The notes beneath the pieces were generated by a model that searched no databases, had not been told where the DNA came from, and worked only from the letters and a program-made list of their open reading frames with translations. DNA of 64,000 nt, taken from NCBI RefSeq assembly GCF_000145035.1, contig NC_014387.1, positions 1 through 64,000 of the forward strand, written 5' to 3'. Origin of the DNA: Butyrivibrio proteoclasticus B316 (GTDB lineage Bacteria > Bacillota > Clostridia > Lachnospirales > Lachnospiraceae). The stretch's first letter is position 1, and each line of letters starts with the position of its first letter. This document shows, piece after piece, positions 13,040-23,025 of this stretch. The position numbers and the translations under genes are program-made.

Positions 13040-13828
13040 TCAGACTTTCTTAAACTCAGTTAATAGAGCTTTTTTATCTTCAGCTCTCATGAGCACTTCA
13101 CCGACAAGAACTGCATCTGCTCCAAAATCTTTGATTTCCCTGATATCTTCTACTGACCTGATGCCACTCTCTGAAACAAATATGCGATCACTTGGAACGA
13201 GATTTCGCAGATTCCTGCTATTTGCAGTATCAACCTTAAAATCCTTAAGATTCCTGTTGTTAACACCAATCACTCTTGCTGATGAATCTAAAGCTGTTTC
13301 TATCTCTTTTTCATCGTGAGCTTCAACAAGTGCAGATAATCCAAGAGCATCACATATGTTGATATATTCGCGTAGCTGACCTTTATCAAGGATAGAGCAG
13401 ATTAAAAGAACAGCCTTGGCGCCCAGAAGCTTCGCTTCATAGATCATGTATTCATCTACCGTGAAATCTTTTCTGATACATGGAATACTCACAGCCCTAG
13501 CTATTTCTTTTAAGTAGGAATCTGCTCCAAGAAACCACTTTGGTTCAGTCAGCACAGATATACAGTCTGCTCCGGCTTCTTCGTACTCTTTTGCTATATC
13601 AAGATACGGAAAATCTCTTGATATGATTCCCTTGGAAGGGGAAGCCTTTTTACATTCACAGATAAAGGAAAGACCTGGCTTTTTAAGGGCGTTTTCAAAT
13701 TCGAATAACCCCTTTGGAAGAGATTCTGCTTCTCTCCTTAAGTCGGTAAGCGGCATTTGCTTAATGGATTCTGAAACTCTGTATTTGGCAAAAGAGGCAA
13801 GCTCATCAAGTATTGTTTTATCTGACAT
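13040..13828 (-). CDS. trpC: Indole-3-glycerol phosphate synthase
   Basis: TrpC closes the indole ring to form indole-3-glycerol phosphate. Typical motifs are FICECKKASPSKGII, where the KKASPSKG lysines bind substrate, then SVLTEPKWFLGA, IRKDFTVDEYMIYEAKLLGA and VSESGIRS. Two ATGs are adjacent; the GGAG is 6 bp from the second one (13828), which is used here (262 residues). It lies between trpD and trpF on the same strand with short gaps. Confidence 0.95.
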   Translation of the reverse strand: MSDKTILDELASFAKYRVSESIKQMPLTDLRREAESLPKGLFEFENALKKPGLSFICECKKASPSKGIISRDFPYLDIAKEYEEAGADCISVLTEPKWFLGADSYLKEIARAVSIPCIRKDFTVDEYMIYEAKLLGAKAVLLICSILDKGQLREYINICDALGLSALVEAHDEKEIETALDSSARVIGVNNRNLKDFKVDTANSRNLRNLVPSDRIFVSESGIRSVEDIREIKDFGADAVLVGEVLMRAEDKKALLTEFKKV

Positions 13829-13847
13829 CATTTTCTCCGGTTAAATA

Positions 13848-14867
13848 TTACTTATTGCTAAGTTCAATAAGTTTGTTTAGCGTTTCTGTTGCTTTTCCTG
13901 AATCAATTATCTCTTTAGCAAGTTTAATTCCATCGGCCAATGAATCTGCCTTACCACCGATGTAAAGAGAAGCACCGGCATTCATAAGGACTGCATCACG
14001 CTTAGGTCCTCGCTCTTTTCCTGAGAGGATATCCCTTGTGATCTGAGCATTTTCTGAAGGCGTTCCTCCTACAAGCTCAGCCTTTGAACAAGTCTTAAAG
14101 CCAAAGTCCTCAGGACGTATTGTATATGACTTATACCATCCATCCTTGATCTCACATACAGAAGTTGGTGAACTCATTGAAATTTCATCAAGTTTATCCT
14201 GGCCATATACAACCATTCCTCTTTTTATTCCAAGGTTTATCAGAACCTGTGCAAGAGGAATTATGAGATAATCATCATAAACTCCAAGAAGCTGCATTGA
14301 AGGCTTTCCGGGATTTGTCAGTGGTCCAAGGATATTAAAAACTGTTCTGAAACCAAGCTCTTTTCTGATTGCACCTACGTACTTCATGGAAGTGTGATAT
14401 TTCTGTGCAAAGAAGAAGCACATTCCGACTTCATTTAGTAGCTCTACGCATTTTTCAGGACTCTGGTCAATATTTACTCCAAGAGCTTCGAGACAGTCTG
14501 CAGTTCCACATTTGGAAGAAGCTGCTCTGTTACCATGTTTGGCGACCTTCATTCCACCAGCTGCAGCGACAAGTGCTGAAGTAGTTGAAATATTAAAGCT
14601 CTGGGCATTATCTCCGCCTGTTCCAACAATCTCGAAAACATCCATGCCTGTTTCAACCTGAGTAGCGTGCTCTCTCATGGCTGTTGCGCAGCCTGCAATC
14701 TCATCTGTTGTCTCTGCTCTCGCACTCTTGGTAGAAAGTGCAGATAAAAAAGCTGCATTCTGAGTAGGAGTAGTTTCTCCACTCATGATCTCGTTCATTA
14801 CTGAGTAGGCTTCATCATAAGTGAGGTCTTCTTTGTTTACGATTTTTACAATAGCTTCTTTGATCAT
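13848..14867 (-). CDS. trpD: Anthranilate phosphoribosyltransferase
   Basis: TrpD transfers phosphoribosyl from PRPP to anthranilate. The PRPP-binding signature [18 protein letters not shown] and the [15 protein letters not shown] segment are present, with no fused TrpG glutaminase domain. The in-frame ATG at 14873 is only 3 bp from the AGGAG, whereas the ATG at 14867 has 9-bp spacing and matches the usual family start MIKEAI; 14867 is used (339 residues). It is the first gene after the tryptophan T-box. Neither trpE nor trpG is adjacent, so anthranilate must come from genes elsewhere. Confidence 0.95.
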   Translation of the reverse strand: MIKEAIVKIVNKEDLTYDEAYSVMNEIMSGETTPTQNAAFLSALSTKSARAETTDEIAGCATAMREHATQVETGMDVFEIVGTGGDNAQSFNISTTSALVAAAGGMKVAKHGNRAASSKCGTADCLEALGVNIDQSPEKCVELLNEVGMCFFFAQKYHTSMKYVGAIRKELGFRTVFNILGPLTNPGKPSMQLLGVYDDYLIIPLAQVLINLGIKRGMVVYGQDKLDEISMSSPTSVCEIKDGWYKSYTIRPEDFGFKTCSKAELVGGTPSENAQITRDILSGKERGPKRDAVLMNAGASLYIGGKADSLADGIKLAKEIIDSGKATETLNKLIELSNK

Positions 14868-14905
14868 GTTCATTCTCTCCTTTTGACTAATTGATTTGTA
14901 ATAAA

Positions 14906-14937
14906 AAAGCGTTCCGACTCATCTGTCAGAACGCTTT
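14906..14937 (-). terminator. Second hairpin terminator between the T-box terminator and trpD
   Basis: Read on the minus strand, a 9-bp stem AAAGCGTTC/GAACGCTTT is followed by a T-run. It lies 3' of the T-box terminator and about 38 bp before trpD. The loop holds TGACAGA, the exact complement of TCTGTCA in the 3' arm of the T-box terminator, so the two hairpins may compete. Confidence 0.7.
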
Positions 14938-14944
14938 ATGAAAT

Positions 14945-15258
14945 AAAAAAGTCCCTGACAGAAGTCTGTTCTGTCAAGGACGAATGTACAATTATACTAT
15001 CCGCGGTGCCACCTTGAATTCGTAGTAAACTACGCGCTTATGTGAGATACCGTTTCTATAAGAATCTTATAGACTTCATCATATCTCTGACTACTAACGG
15101 GAGTCTTCCGTTGCAGAATACTCTGTGCAAAAACACATTTGACTGCACCCTCGGCGGTCCATTTGAATATGTGTATCTTACCTGTTCTCAGCTGATCAGG
15201 CTCTCTGTGAAGGCATCATAGACGTTATCTCCGCTTCATTGGTTTAAAGTATTAAGTT
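14945..15258 (-). promoter_or_regulatory. Tryptophan T-box riboswitch (leader of trpDCFBA)
   Basis: Read on the minus strand, the conserved T-box AAGGTGGCACCGCGG lies at 15015-15001, with the UGGCACC bulge that pairs with the uncharged tRNA acceptor end. Stem I begins with GAAGCGGAGA, closed by CCGC, with TGG at 15161-15159 just before the closing arm. That is where a specifier codon belongs, so the leader should read tRNA-Trp. The antiterminator would pair CAAGG with CCTTG at the 5' arm of the terminator, a 12-bp stem (14951-14962 with 14970-14981) followed by six T. Low tryptophan should turn the operon on. Confidence 0.93.
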
Positions 15259-15265
15259 AGTAAAA

Positions 15266-15294
15266 ATAATACTGCTATAAAATTAGATTGTCAA
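15266..15294 (-). promoter_or_regulatory. Sigma-A promoter of the trp operon
   Basis: On the minus strand a perfect TTGACA (15294-15289), 17-bp spacer and TATTAT (15271-15266) place transcription start near 15259, just upstream of T-box stem I. Confidence 0.8.
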
Positions 15295-15428
15295 CAATAA
15301 ATTATTAATTACTCTCAGAATTTCATGATAATAATATAAAATATCTGAAAATAATGTTGACAATGAAATTTTATTGTGCAATCATCAACATATCAACTTT
15401 GCTACAGGTTGATAAATATTAAAGAAAG

Positions 15429-15602
15429 CGAGGTAAGGAATATGTTTAATCTTGTGGCGAGAAGAATTAAAGCGAATCATTTTTCAAAGACTTTACCTCG
15501 GGATATTATGTTCGGATAAGGCTATTTAATACTGCATCTGAATATATATTGTGACATGGTTTCCCCAGGTAAGTTTGTTGATAATTTACCTGGGGTTTTT
15601 TT
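15429..15602 (+). promoter_or_regulatory. Putative translation-dependent attenuator of the ABC exporter operon
   Basis: Four segments can pair in alternative ways. Segment 1 (15429-15438, containing the leader ribosome binding site) pairs with segment 2 (15491-15500) over 10 bp with one wobble. Segment 3 (15563-15572, CCCCAGGTAA) pairs perfectly with segment 4 (15586-15595), and seven T follow: an intrinsic terminator. Segment 2 extended to 15502 can instead pair with segment 3 (9 of 10 positions), forming an antiterminator. This is the classic attenuator layout, with a 25-codon ORF spanning segments 1 to 2. It resembles in principle the BmrB leader of Bacillus bmrCD. Confidence 0.7.
15442..15519 (+). 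CDS. Putative 25-residue leader peptide of the ABC exporter operon
   Basis: ATG at 15442 follows AGGTAAGGA and opens 25 codons ending TAA at 15519; the peptide begins MFNLVARRIKANH and is basic. It lies inside the attenuator: its ribosome binding site is in segment 1, and codons 17-20 lie in segment 2. It resembles no enzyme, and its value would be positional: a ribosome stalled early should free segment 2 to form the antiterminator. Inferred from layout; expression is not proven. Confidence 0.55.
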   Translation: MFNLVARRIKANHFSKTLPRDIMFG

Positions 15603-15703
15603 ATGCCTAATTAGGAAACCGGGCCCGTTTCTTAATTGCACAATACCCGAGGCTTGAGGAGTAACCAGAAACGAATCAATCTATTTCAAAAAATGGAGGA
15701 ACA

Positions 15704-17437
15704 ATGAATACACTTGGAAGTTATGTGCGAAAGCACTGGGCAACATATACAATGGCAACTGTTTTCATGCTGATTGCGATTGCCCTTGACATGATGTTCC
15801 CAAAAGTTACAGAACGAATAGTTAATGAAGTACTTGTAGGCAACGATTACACTTATTTTCCATATTTGCTCCTGGCGATAATACTGATAGGTATAGGCAG
15901 AAGTGTATTTGGATATTACAAGGAATTTACATTTGATAAAAACTGCATCACCATCGGAACCGAGATGAGAAAGGATCTCTTTGATCACATTCAGAGCCTG
16001 TCTCTAGATTATTTCGATGATTCCAGTACCGGTGAGCTTATGGCCAGGGTAAAAGATGACATCGACAAGATTTATCAGCTTGTTGGAATGGTGGCTATGC
16101 GAGGCATGGAGGTAACACTAAACTCTGTACTCATCATCTATTTCATGTTTTCTATAAACGTGCCACTTACTTTTTTACCTCTTACATTTATGATAATCTG
16201 CGGAGCAACAGCTATCATAATGGAGAAAAAGCTTGATAAGGTCTATGATGCGATCAGCGAAGAGAATGCAGAGATGACTACAACGGCTGAGGAAAATCTG
16301 GCCGGAGTCAGAACGGTTAAAGCTTTTGCCAGAGAAAACTATGAGATAAAGAAATTTTTTAAGCACAATAAAAAATACTATGATCTCAACATGGAGGAAG
16401 CAAGAGCTCTCATAAAATTCTATCCTGTATTTATGCTCGCAGGAACTCTTCTTCCTGTAGCTGTTGCAGTACTTGGAGGAATAGCTGTAATTAACGGCCA
16501 TATGAACCTTGGTAGTTTAACAGCGTTTATTATTTACACCAGAAACTGCACATGGCCTATGGAGGAACTTGGATGGATCACCAACGAGTTCTCAAGCTCT
16601 CTTGCATCTATGAAGAAGATTAAAAAGATATATGCAGAGCATTCGACACTTTCAGTAAATCCTGCTCCTGTTCATGTCAATGACGTTAAGGGAGAGATTG
16701 AATTTGAAAATGTTAGCCTCGAACTTGGAGGAAAAGAGGTTCTGTCAGATATAAGCTTTTCTTTAAAAGCAGGAAAAACGCTTGGAATCATGGGACAGAC
16801 AGGTTCAGGAAAGTCAACTATCATAAATCTGATACAGCGTTTCTATGATCCTACAGGCGGAAGCATCAAGCTTGATGGTACAGAAATAAGGGATATGGAG
16901 CTTGAGCAGGTAAGAAGTGCGACAGCTGTTGTTATGCAGGATGTATTTCTTTTCTCTGACACAATTGAAGAAAATATCCGTATGGGCAGAAAAGATGATA
17001 TGACGATGGATGAAATAAAGAGTGCAGCCAAGATGGCAAAGGCATCTGATTTCATTGAAAAGCTGGAAGATTCCTACGAAACCGTAATAGGTGAAAGAGG
17101 TGTAGGTTTATCCGGTGGTCAGAAGCAGAGAATCAGCATTGCAAGGGCTATATCTAAGAATGCACCTATACTTATTCTTGATGATTCTACATCTGCACTT
17201 GATATGGAAACTGAATCTGAGATTCAGAAGACACTTGATGAAATAAAGAGTACAACTCGTGTTATCGTCGCTCACAGAATTTCTGCAGTTAGGAATGCAG
17301 ATGAGATCATCTATCTGCAGGATGGAAAAATTGCGGAGCGCGGTACACATGAGCAGCTCCTTAAGAAAAAGGGACTATACTATGAGACTTATATAGCTCA
17401 GTACGGAGTCCCAATGGAAATGGAGGTGAGTGCGTAA
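15704..17437 (+). CDS. Heterodimeric multidrug-type ABC exporter, subunit with degenerate ATP site
   Basis: A 577-residue half-transporter: six membrane segments (about residues 15-310) fused to an ATP-binding domain. Walker A GQTGSGKST is near 365, the signature LSGGQKQR near 469, and Walker B ILILDDSTSALD near 490. The residue after the Walker B aspartate is Asp instead of the catalytic Glu, as in BmrC and TM287, the degenerate-site partners of heterodimeric exporters. Its stop overlaps the next gene's start as TAATG, so the two subunits are coupled. The substrate cannot be told from sequence; drug or lipid export is likely. The upstream attenuator suggests induction by translation inhibitors. 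Confidence 0.9.
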   Translation: MNTLGSYVRKHWATYTMATVFMLIAIALDMMFPKVTERIVNEVLVGNDYTYFPYLLLAIILIGIGRSVFGYYKEFTFDKNCITIGTEMRKDLFDHIQSLSLDYFDDSSTGELMARVKDDIDKIYQLVGMVAMRGMEVTLNSVLIIYFMFSINVPLTFLPLTFMIICGATAIIMEKKLDKVYDAISEENAEMTTTAEENLAGVRTVKAFARENYEIKKFFKHNKKYYDLNMEEARALIKFYPVFMLAGTLLPVAVAVLGGIAVINGHMNLGSLTAFIIYTRNCTWPMEELGWITNEFSSSLASMKKIKKIYAEHSTLSVNPAPVHVNDVKGEIEFENVSLELGGKEVLSDISFSLKAGKTLGIMGQTGSGKSTIINLIQRFYDPTGGSIKLDGTEIRDMELEQVRSATAVVMQDVFLFSDTIEENIRMGRKDDMTMDEIKSAAKMAKASDFIEKLEDSYETVIGERGVGLSGGQKQRISIARAISKNAPILILDDSTSALDMETESEIQKTLDEIKSTTRVIVAHRISAVRNADEIIYLQDGKIAERGTHEQLLKKKGLYYETYIAQYGVPMEMEVSA

Positions 17438-19218
17438 TGGCAGCTAACTCATTTCGTGAAGATGAGCAAATGTCCAATACGGACCGAAAAAAGATATTTG
17501 TCAGAATGATCAGATATCTGAGACCTCATATTGCAGAAATAATCCCGGTTTTTATCTCTTTGATAGTTACCGTAGGAATAAGCCTTATAAGCCCGCTTCT
17601 CATAGAATATGCTATAGACGTACATGTGGCTAATAAGAATATCCGAGGTCTTATAACAATCGCTACTATCATAGTAGCACTTGGCGTTATATACATTCTT
17701 TTTGTTAAGCTCAGAATGTATATGATGAACAAGGTTGCAAATAAAGTCCTGCTAGATATCAGGCAGGAGCTGTATGAGCACATCCAGACTTTGTCATTTA
17801 CATTTTTTGACAACAGGCCGACAGGTAAGATCCTGGCCCGCATAATAGGTGATGTTAACTCCATGAAAGATGTAATGGCCAATACTATTACAAACCTTAT
17901 TCCGAACTTTATTACGGTATTTGGTGTAGTTATCATTATGTTGATAAAAGACTGGAAGCTTGCTCTTGGATGCTTTGCTTCGCTGCCAATTATGGTTGTC
18001 AGCATATTCTGGATCCGTAATGTCAATCATAAGAGATGGCAGGATGTTCGTAAAAAAGCATCAAACATGAATGCCTATGTTCATGAGGATATTGCTGGAA
18101 TATCGGTAGTTCAGAGTTTTCATGCGGAAAAAGAGACCAAGACAACCTTTAGAGAACTTGCTAATGCTCATAGGGATGCCTATATTTCAGCCTGTAGAGC
18201 AGCTGATCTTTTTGGTCCTTCAATAGACATGAGCTGGGCTATCAGCAGTATGATCCTGTATCTTGTTGCCATAAGACTACTTGGTTATACAGCAGCATCT
18301 GTTGGTCTTATTACTGCTTTTGCAAGCTATTCGAGTATGTTCTGGAGTCCTATAATGGGACTTTCCAACTACTATAACCAGCTGATAACCAATATTACTG
18401 CTGCAGAAAGAGTCTTTGATATCCTTGATACAGAGGCTGAGATTGTAGATAAAGAAGGTGCTAAGGAACTTCCTGAAATAAGTGGAAGTGTTTCTTTTGA
18501 AAATGTAGGATTCACCTACGATGAGGGAACCGAAACTCAGACAAGAGTTCTTGAGAATGTTAACTTTGATGTTAAACCGGGTGAGACAATTGCCCTTGTT
18601 GGTCCAACTGGAGCTGGCAAGACAACAATTGTTAATCTCATCAGCAGATTCTATGATATCCAGAAAGGTAAGATACTGGTTGATGGCTATGACCTGACTG
18701 ACGTCACAATAAACAGTCTTCGTAAGCAGATGGGTATCATGACTCAGGATAACTTTATTTTCCACGGAACTGTCCGTGAGAACATAATGTACGGAAATCT
18801 TGATGCTACTGAAGAAGAGATGATCGCAGCTGCCAAGGCAGTTAACGCCCATGATTTCATTATGAATCTGGAGAACGGCTATGATACTGAGTTAAAAGAG
18901 AGAGGCGCAGGCCTTTCTATTGGTCAGAGACAGCTCCTTGCCTTTGCGAGAACTATGATTTCAATGCCCAAGATACTCATTCTTGATGAGGCTACAAGTA
19001 GCATAGATACACACACAGAGATGCTGGTTCAGAAAGGAATTCAGGCACTTTTAAAGGGAAGAACAAGCTTTGTTATAGCTCATCGTCTGTCTACAATCAA
19101 GAATGCTGACCGTATATTTGTTATTAACGGTGGCGGTATAATGGAAGCAGGCAATCACGACCAGCTTATGGCCAGAAGAGGTGCTTATTATCAGCTTTAT
19201 CAGGCACAATTTGCATAA
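17437..19218 (+). CDS. Heterodimeric multidrug-type ABC exporter, catalytic subunit
   Basis: A 593-residue half-transporter with six membrane segments (about 35-330) and an ATP-binding domain: Walker A GPTGAGKTT near 389, Walker B ILILDEATSSID with the canonical catalytic Glu, and H-loop VIAHRLST. Its signature is LSIGQ rather than LSGGQ. In heterodimers the degenerate site is built from the partner's Walker motifs plus this subunit's altered signature, so the two deviations fall in the same composite site. This is the BmrD/TM288-like partner. A hairpin terminator follows. Confidence 0.92.
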   Translation: MAANSFREDEQMSNTDRKKIFVRMIRYLRPHIAEIIPVFISLIVTVGISLISPLLIEYAIDVHVANKNIRGLITIATIIVALGVIYILFVKLRMYMMNKVANKVLLDIRQELYEHIQTLSFTFFDNRPTGKILARIIGDVNSMKDVMANTITNLIPNFITVFGVVIIMLIKDWKLALGCFASLPIMVVSIFWIRNVNHKRWQDVRKKASNMNAYVHEDIAGISVVQSFHAEKETKTTFRELANAHRDAYISACRAADLFGPSIDMSWAISSMILYLVAIRLLGYTAASVGLITAFASYSSMFWSPIMGLSNYYNQLITNITAAERVFDILDTEAEIVDKEGAKELPEISGSVSFENVGFTYDEGTETQTRVLENVNFDVKPGETIALVGPTGAGKTTIVNLISRFYDIQKGKILVDGYDLTDVTINSLRKQMGIMTQDNFIFHGTVRENIMYGNLDATEEEMIAAAKAVNAHDFIMNLENGYDTELKERGAGLSIGQRQLLAFARTMISMPKILILDEATSSIDTHTEMLVQKGIQALLKGRTSFVIAHRLSTIKNADRIFVINGGGIMEAGNHDQLMARRGAYYQLYQAQFA

Positions 19219-19260
19219 AATCAATATGGTCCGGGAGGCAATGATCCCGGACCTTGATTT
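19218..19260 (+). terminator. Terminator after the ABC exporter
   Basis: GGTCCGGGA (19228-19236) pairs perfectly with TCCCGGACC (19245-19253); flanking AAATCAA and TTGATTT extend the stem past a 3-nt bulge. The T-rich tail is weak. Confidence 0.65.
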
Positions 19261-19296
19261 GAGCAATTAAAGTGAGAACAATGGGGATTTGAAATA

Positions 19297-20289
19297 ATGG
19301 ATAATCTGATATTTAGTCTTAATGCGACGTTACCGATTTTTCTTTTGATGGTGCTTGGATATATCTTTAATAAAATTCATATAATAGACGAAAAAGCAGC
19401 AACATGGATGAATAAGTTTGTCTTTAAGATTGCGCTACCGGTTCTTTTGTTTGAAGATCTTGCGAAGCAGGATTTTGCAGGGAGCTGGAATGGCAGATTT
19501 GTCATATTCTGCTTTTGCGTAACGCTTTGCAGTATTCTGCTGATAACAGCAATATCAAGACTTATCATTAGTAACAAAGTTGAAAGAGGTGAATTCATTC
19601 AGGGTTCATACCGCAGTAGTGCAGCTCTTTTGGGAATAGCTTTTATCCATAACATATACGGAAGCGGAAGCAGTGGAATGGCACCACTTATGATAATTGG
19701 AAGCGTTCCTCTTTATAACATTTTTGCAGTGATCATTTTGATGACTACAGCACCCAAGTCTGTAGTTATGGGAAGATACACCAGTGAGAGCGATAACTCT
19801 GACCAGGTAAGAAAAGAGCTGATAATAAAGACACTTATCGGAATAGTCAAAAATCCCATTCTTATTGGAATATTCATAGGGCTTTTCTGGTCTTTGTTTA
19901 AGATACCGATGCCAAAGATACTTGGATCAATGGTGTCAAGTATTGGAGGACTATCAACTCCCCTTGGGCTTATGGCTATGGGAGCAACCTTTGATTATTC
20001 CAAGGCGATAAATAAAATTAAGCCCACATTACTTGCAAGTTTCATAAAACTCTTTGCGCTTGTAGGACTGTTTATGCCATTTGCAGTTCTTATGGGCTTT
20101 AGAAATGAGCAGATCATAGCTCTACTTGTAATGCTTGGATCAGCGACCACTGTTTCAAGCTTTGTAATGGCCAAAAACATGGGACATGAAGGAACTCTCA
20201 GTAGCAGTATTGTAATGATGACGACTTTTGGATGTTCCTTCTCTTTAACACTATGGCTATTTGTATTAAAAACACTGTCACTAATCTGA
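19297..20289 (+). CDS. AEC-family permease (auxin efflux carrier / malate permease type)
   Basis: A 330-residue integral membrane protein with about ten hydrophobic segments in two halves, starting DNLIFSLNATLPIFLLMVLGYIFNK, the usual N terminus of bacterial AEC proteins. The second half has the family's GLSTPLGLMAMGATFDYSKA and the late LLVMLGSATTVSSFVMAKNMG segment. Family members export or import organic acids such as malate; substrate unknown here. It stands alone between terminators, and the last codons form part of its own terminator stem. Confidence 0.87.
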   Translation: MDNLIFSLNATLPIFLLMVLGYIFNKIHIIDEKAATWMNKFVFKIALPVLLFEDLAKQDFAGSWNGRFVIFCFCVTLCSILLITAISRLIISNKVERGEFIQGSYRSSAALLGIAFIHNIYGSGSSGMAPLMIIGSVPLYNIFAVIILMTTAPKSVVMGRYTSESDNSDQVRKELIIKTLIGIVKNPILIGIFIGLFWSLFKIPMPKILGSMVSSIGGLSTPLGLMAMGATFDYSKAINKIKPTLLASFIKLFALVGLFMPFAVLMGFRNEQIIALLVMLGSATTVSSFVMAKNMGHEGTLSSSIVMMTTFGCSFSLTLWLFVLKTLSLI

Positions 20290-20312
20290 AGAGGATTAGC
20301 GGCAGTGTTTTT
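20268..20312 (+). terminator. Terminator overlapping the end of the AEC permease gene
   Basis: AAAAACACTGTCACTAATC pairs with GATTAGCGGCAGTGTTTTT with one mismatch and one wobble; the stop codon lies in the loop. A- and T-runs on the two sides make it usable on either strand. Confidence 0.8.
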
Positions 20313-20336
20313 GTACTTGATATAAGATTATTCTGA

Positions 20337-21269
20337 TCAGAATTCAAGCTGAGATAAAAAGCTATCTATCTTTGCCCAATAATTTACCGGGTCTCTTACA
20401 ACTCCCTCAATATGACCTGCACCGAGGATCATACAGTACTGCTTGGGACATTTGGCAGCCTCGTATAATCTTGAGCACATATGAGGATCTATGAAAGTAT
20501 CATCATCTCCATGCATGAAAAGAGTTGGAGTAGATGAATTCTTAACTGCTTCAATAGGATTAACCTCGTTAATATCATATCCTGCTCTTAAATATATCAT
20601 CACTCTTGCCAGGAAAAGAGCTATCGGAACAGGAACAAAAGAGCCTTTGAAGGACTTATAGGTGTGAGCAAACTGTTCGCGAAGTGTAGCATAAGCACTG
20701 TCTGCTATTGCTGCCTTAACGTTTCTTGGAAGATGCTCTCCTGTTGTCATAAGAGTTGTTGCTGATCCCATGGACATGCCATGAAGGATTATGCGGGCCT
20801 CGGGATCTTTTTTGATGATATAGTTGATCCATTCAATAATATCAAGTCTGTCATCATATCCATATCCGATATAATCACCTTCGCTCTTACCAAATCCTCT
20901 AAGGTCAGGAAGAAGGCAGTTTATACCTTTTTCGAGGTAATGTCTGGCATAGATGCCGTTAGATTCGTGATTGTCCCAGATACCATGGATTATTATTGCA
21001 TATCTGTGACTGGATTCCTTACATGGGATATAAGAAGCGTGAAGCTTTAACTTGTCTATGGAATCTATGAACAAGTCCTGTCTGTCAGGATGATTTCTGA
21101 CAAATTTTCTGCCTTCTGTTATAGCAGGATCAAAATCCCTGTTATCGTCTGCGTCTGTGTGCTGCTTGGGAACAGTAGAAATCTTGTAGATATAATTGCT
21201 AAAGGCAAATATTCCTCCAAAAACTGAAGAAAAAATACCAAGTTTAACCAGTGTATTGTTTTTACTCAT
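20337..21269 (-). CDS. Membrane-anchored alpha/beta hydrolase
   Basis: A 310-residue protein with one N-terminal membrane segment (about residues 8-27) followed by an alpha/beta-hydrolase domain. The oxyanion region HGIWDNHESN, nucleophile elbow GMSMG, acidic HGDDDTFIDP and final histidine GAGHIEGV give the Ser-Asp-His triad in order. The PDLRGFGKSEGD segment is typical of the BAAT/acyl-CoA-thioesterase-like and YqkD-like hydrolases. The ATG at 21269, 6 bp after GGAG, is preferred to an in-frame TTG at 21281. Substrate unknown; the domain probably faces outward. Confidence 0.85.
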   Translation of the reverse strand: MSKNNTLVKLGIFSSVFGGIFAFSNYIYKISTVPKQHTDADDNRDFDPAITEGRKFVRNHPDRQDLFIDSIDKLKLHASYIPCKESSHRYAIIIHGIWDNHESNGIYARHYLEKGINCLLPDLRGFGKSEGDYIGYGYDDRLDIIEWINYIIKKDPEARIILHGMSMGSATTLMTTGEHLPRNVKAAIADSAYATLREQFAHTYKSFKGSFVPVPIALFLARVMIYLRAGYDINEVNPIEAVKNSSTPTLFMHGDDDTFIDPHMCSRLYEAAKCPKQYCMILGAGHIEGVVRDPVNYWAKIDSFLSQLEF

Positions 21270-21410
21270 CAATAACTCCAATCCATATATTGTGCATTAG
21301 TAAAAATGCCATTTCTAATAATACCATCTTATCATTATTTTTTATAAATAAATGAGTTTTTTCCATTTCATTTTTATTAAGAATGTATTATATTATTCAT
21401 GTGACTGTAA

Positions 21411-22949
<1,539 letters not shown>

Positions 22950-22970
22950 TCAGGTATAATTAAGATAATA

Positions 22971-23006
22971 AAAAGGTCTTGAGGGCTATGCTCTCAAGAC
23001 CTTTTT
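22971..23006. terminator. Terminator between GH51 and the convergent DUF4234 gene
   Basis: AAAAGGTCTTGAG (22971-22983) pairs with CTCAAGACCTTTTT (22993-23006). A-run and T-run on both sides suit termination in both directions. Confidence 0.85.
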
Positions 23007-23025
23007 GAGTGATTATAATTTGTAA

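Larger units (their letters stand above)
15301..15703. other. Gene-poor leader region upstream of the ABC exporter
   Basis: This 400-bp stretch holds an inverted repeat TATCAAC/GTTGATA (15391-15397 and 15408-15414), the leader ORF and attenuator described separately (15429-15602), and a further imperfect hairpin around GGGCCC (about 15611-15635). No longer ORF is convincing. The inverted repeat lies where a promoter or operator would be expected. Confidence 0.6.

Noticed and set aside
15611..15635. GGGCCC-centred hairpin as a second terminator before the ABC exporter
   Set aside because: The stem is imperfect and has no T-run after it, so it is recorded only as part of the leader region.
18277..18852. 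191-residue minus-strand ORF inside the ABC exporter
   Set aside because: Shadow of the conserved ATP-binding domain reading frame; no family resemblance.
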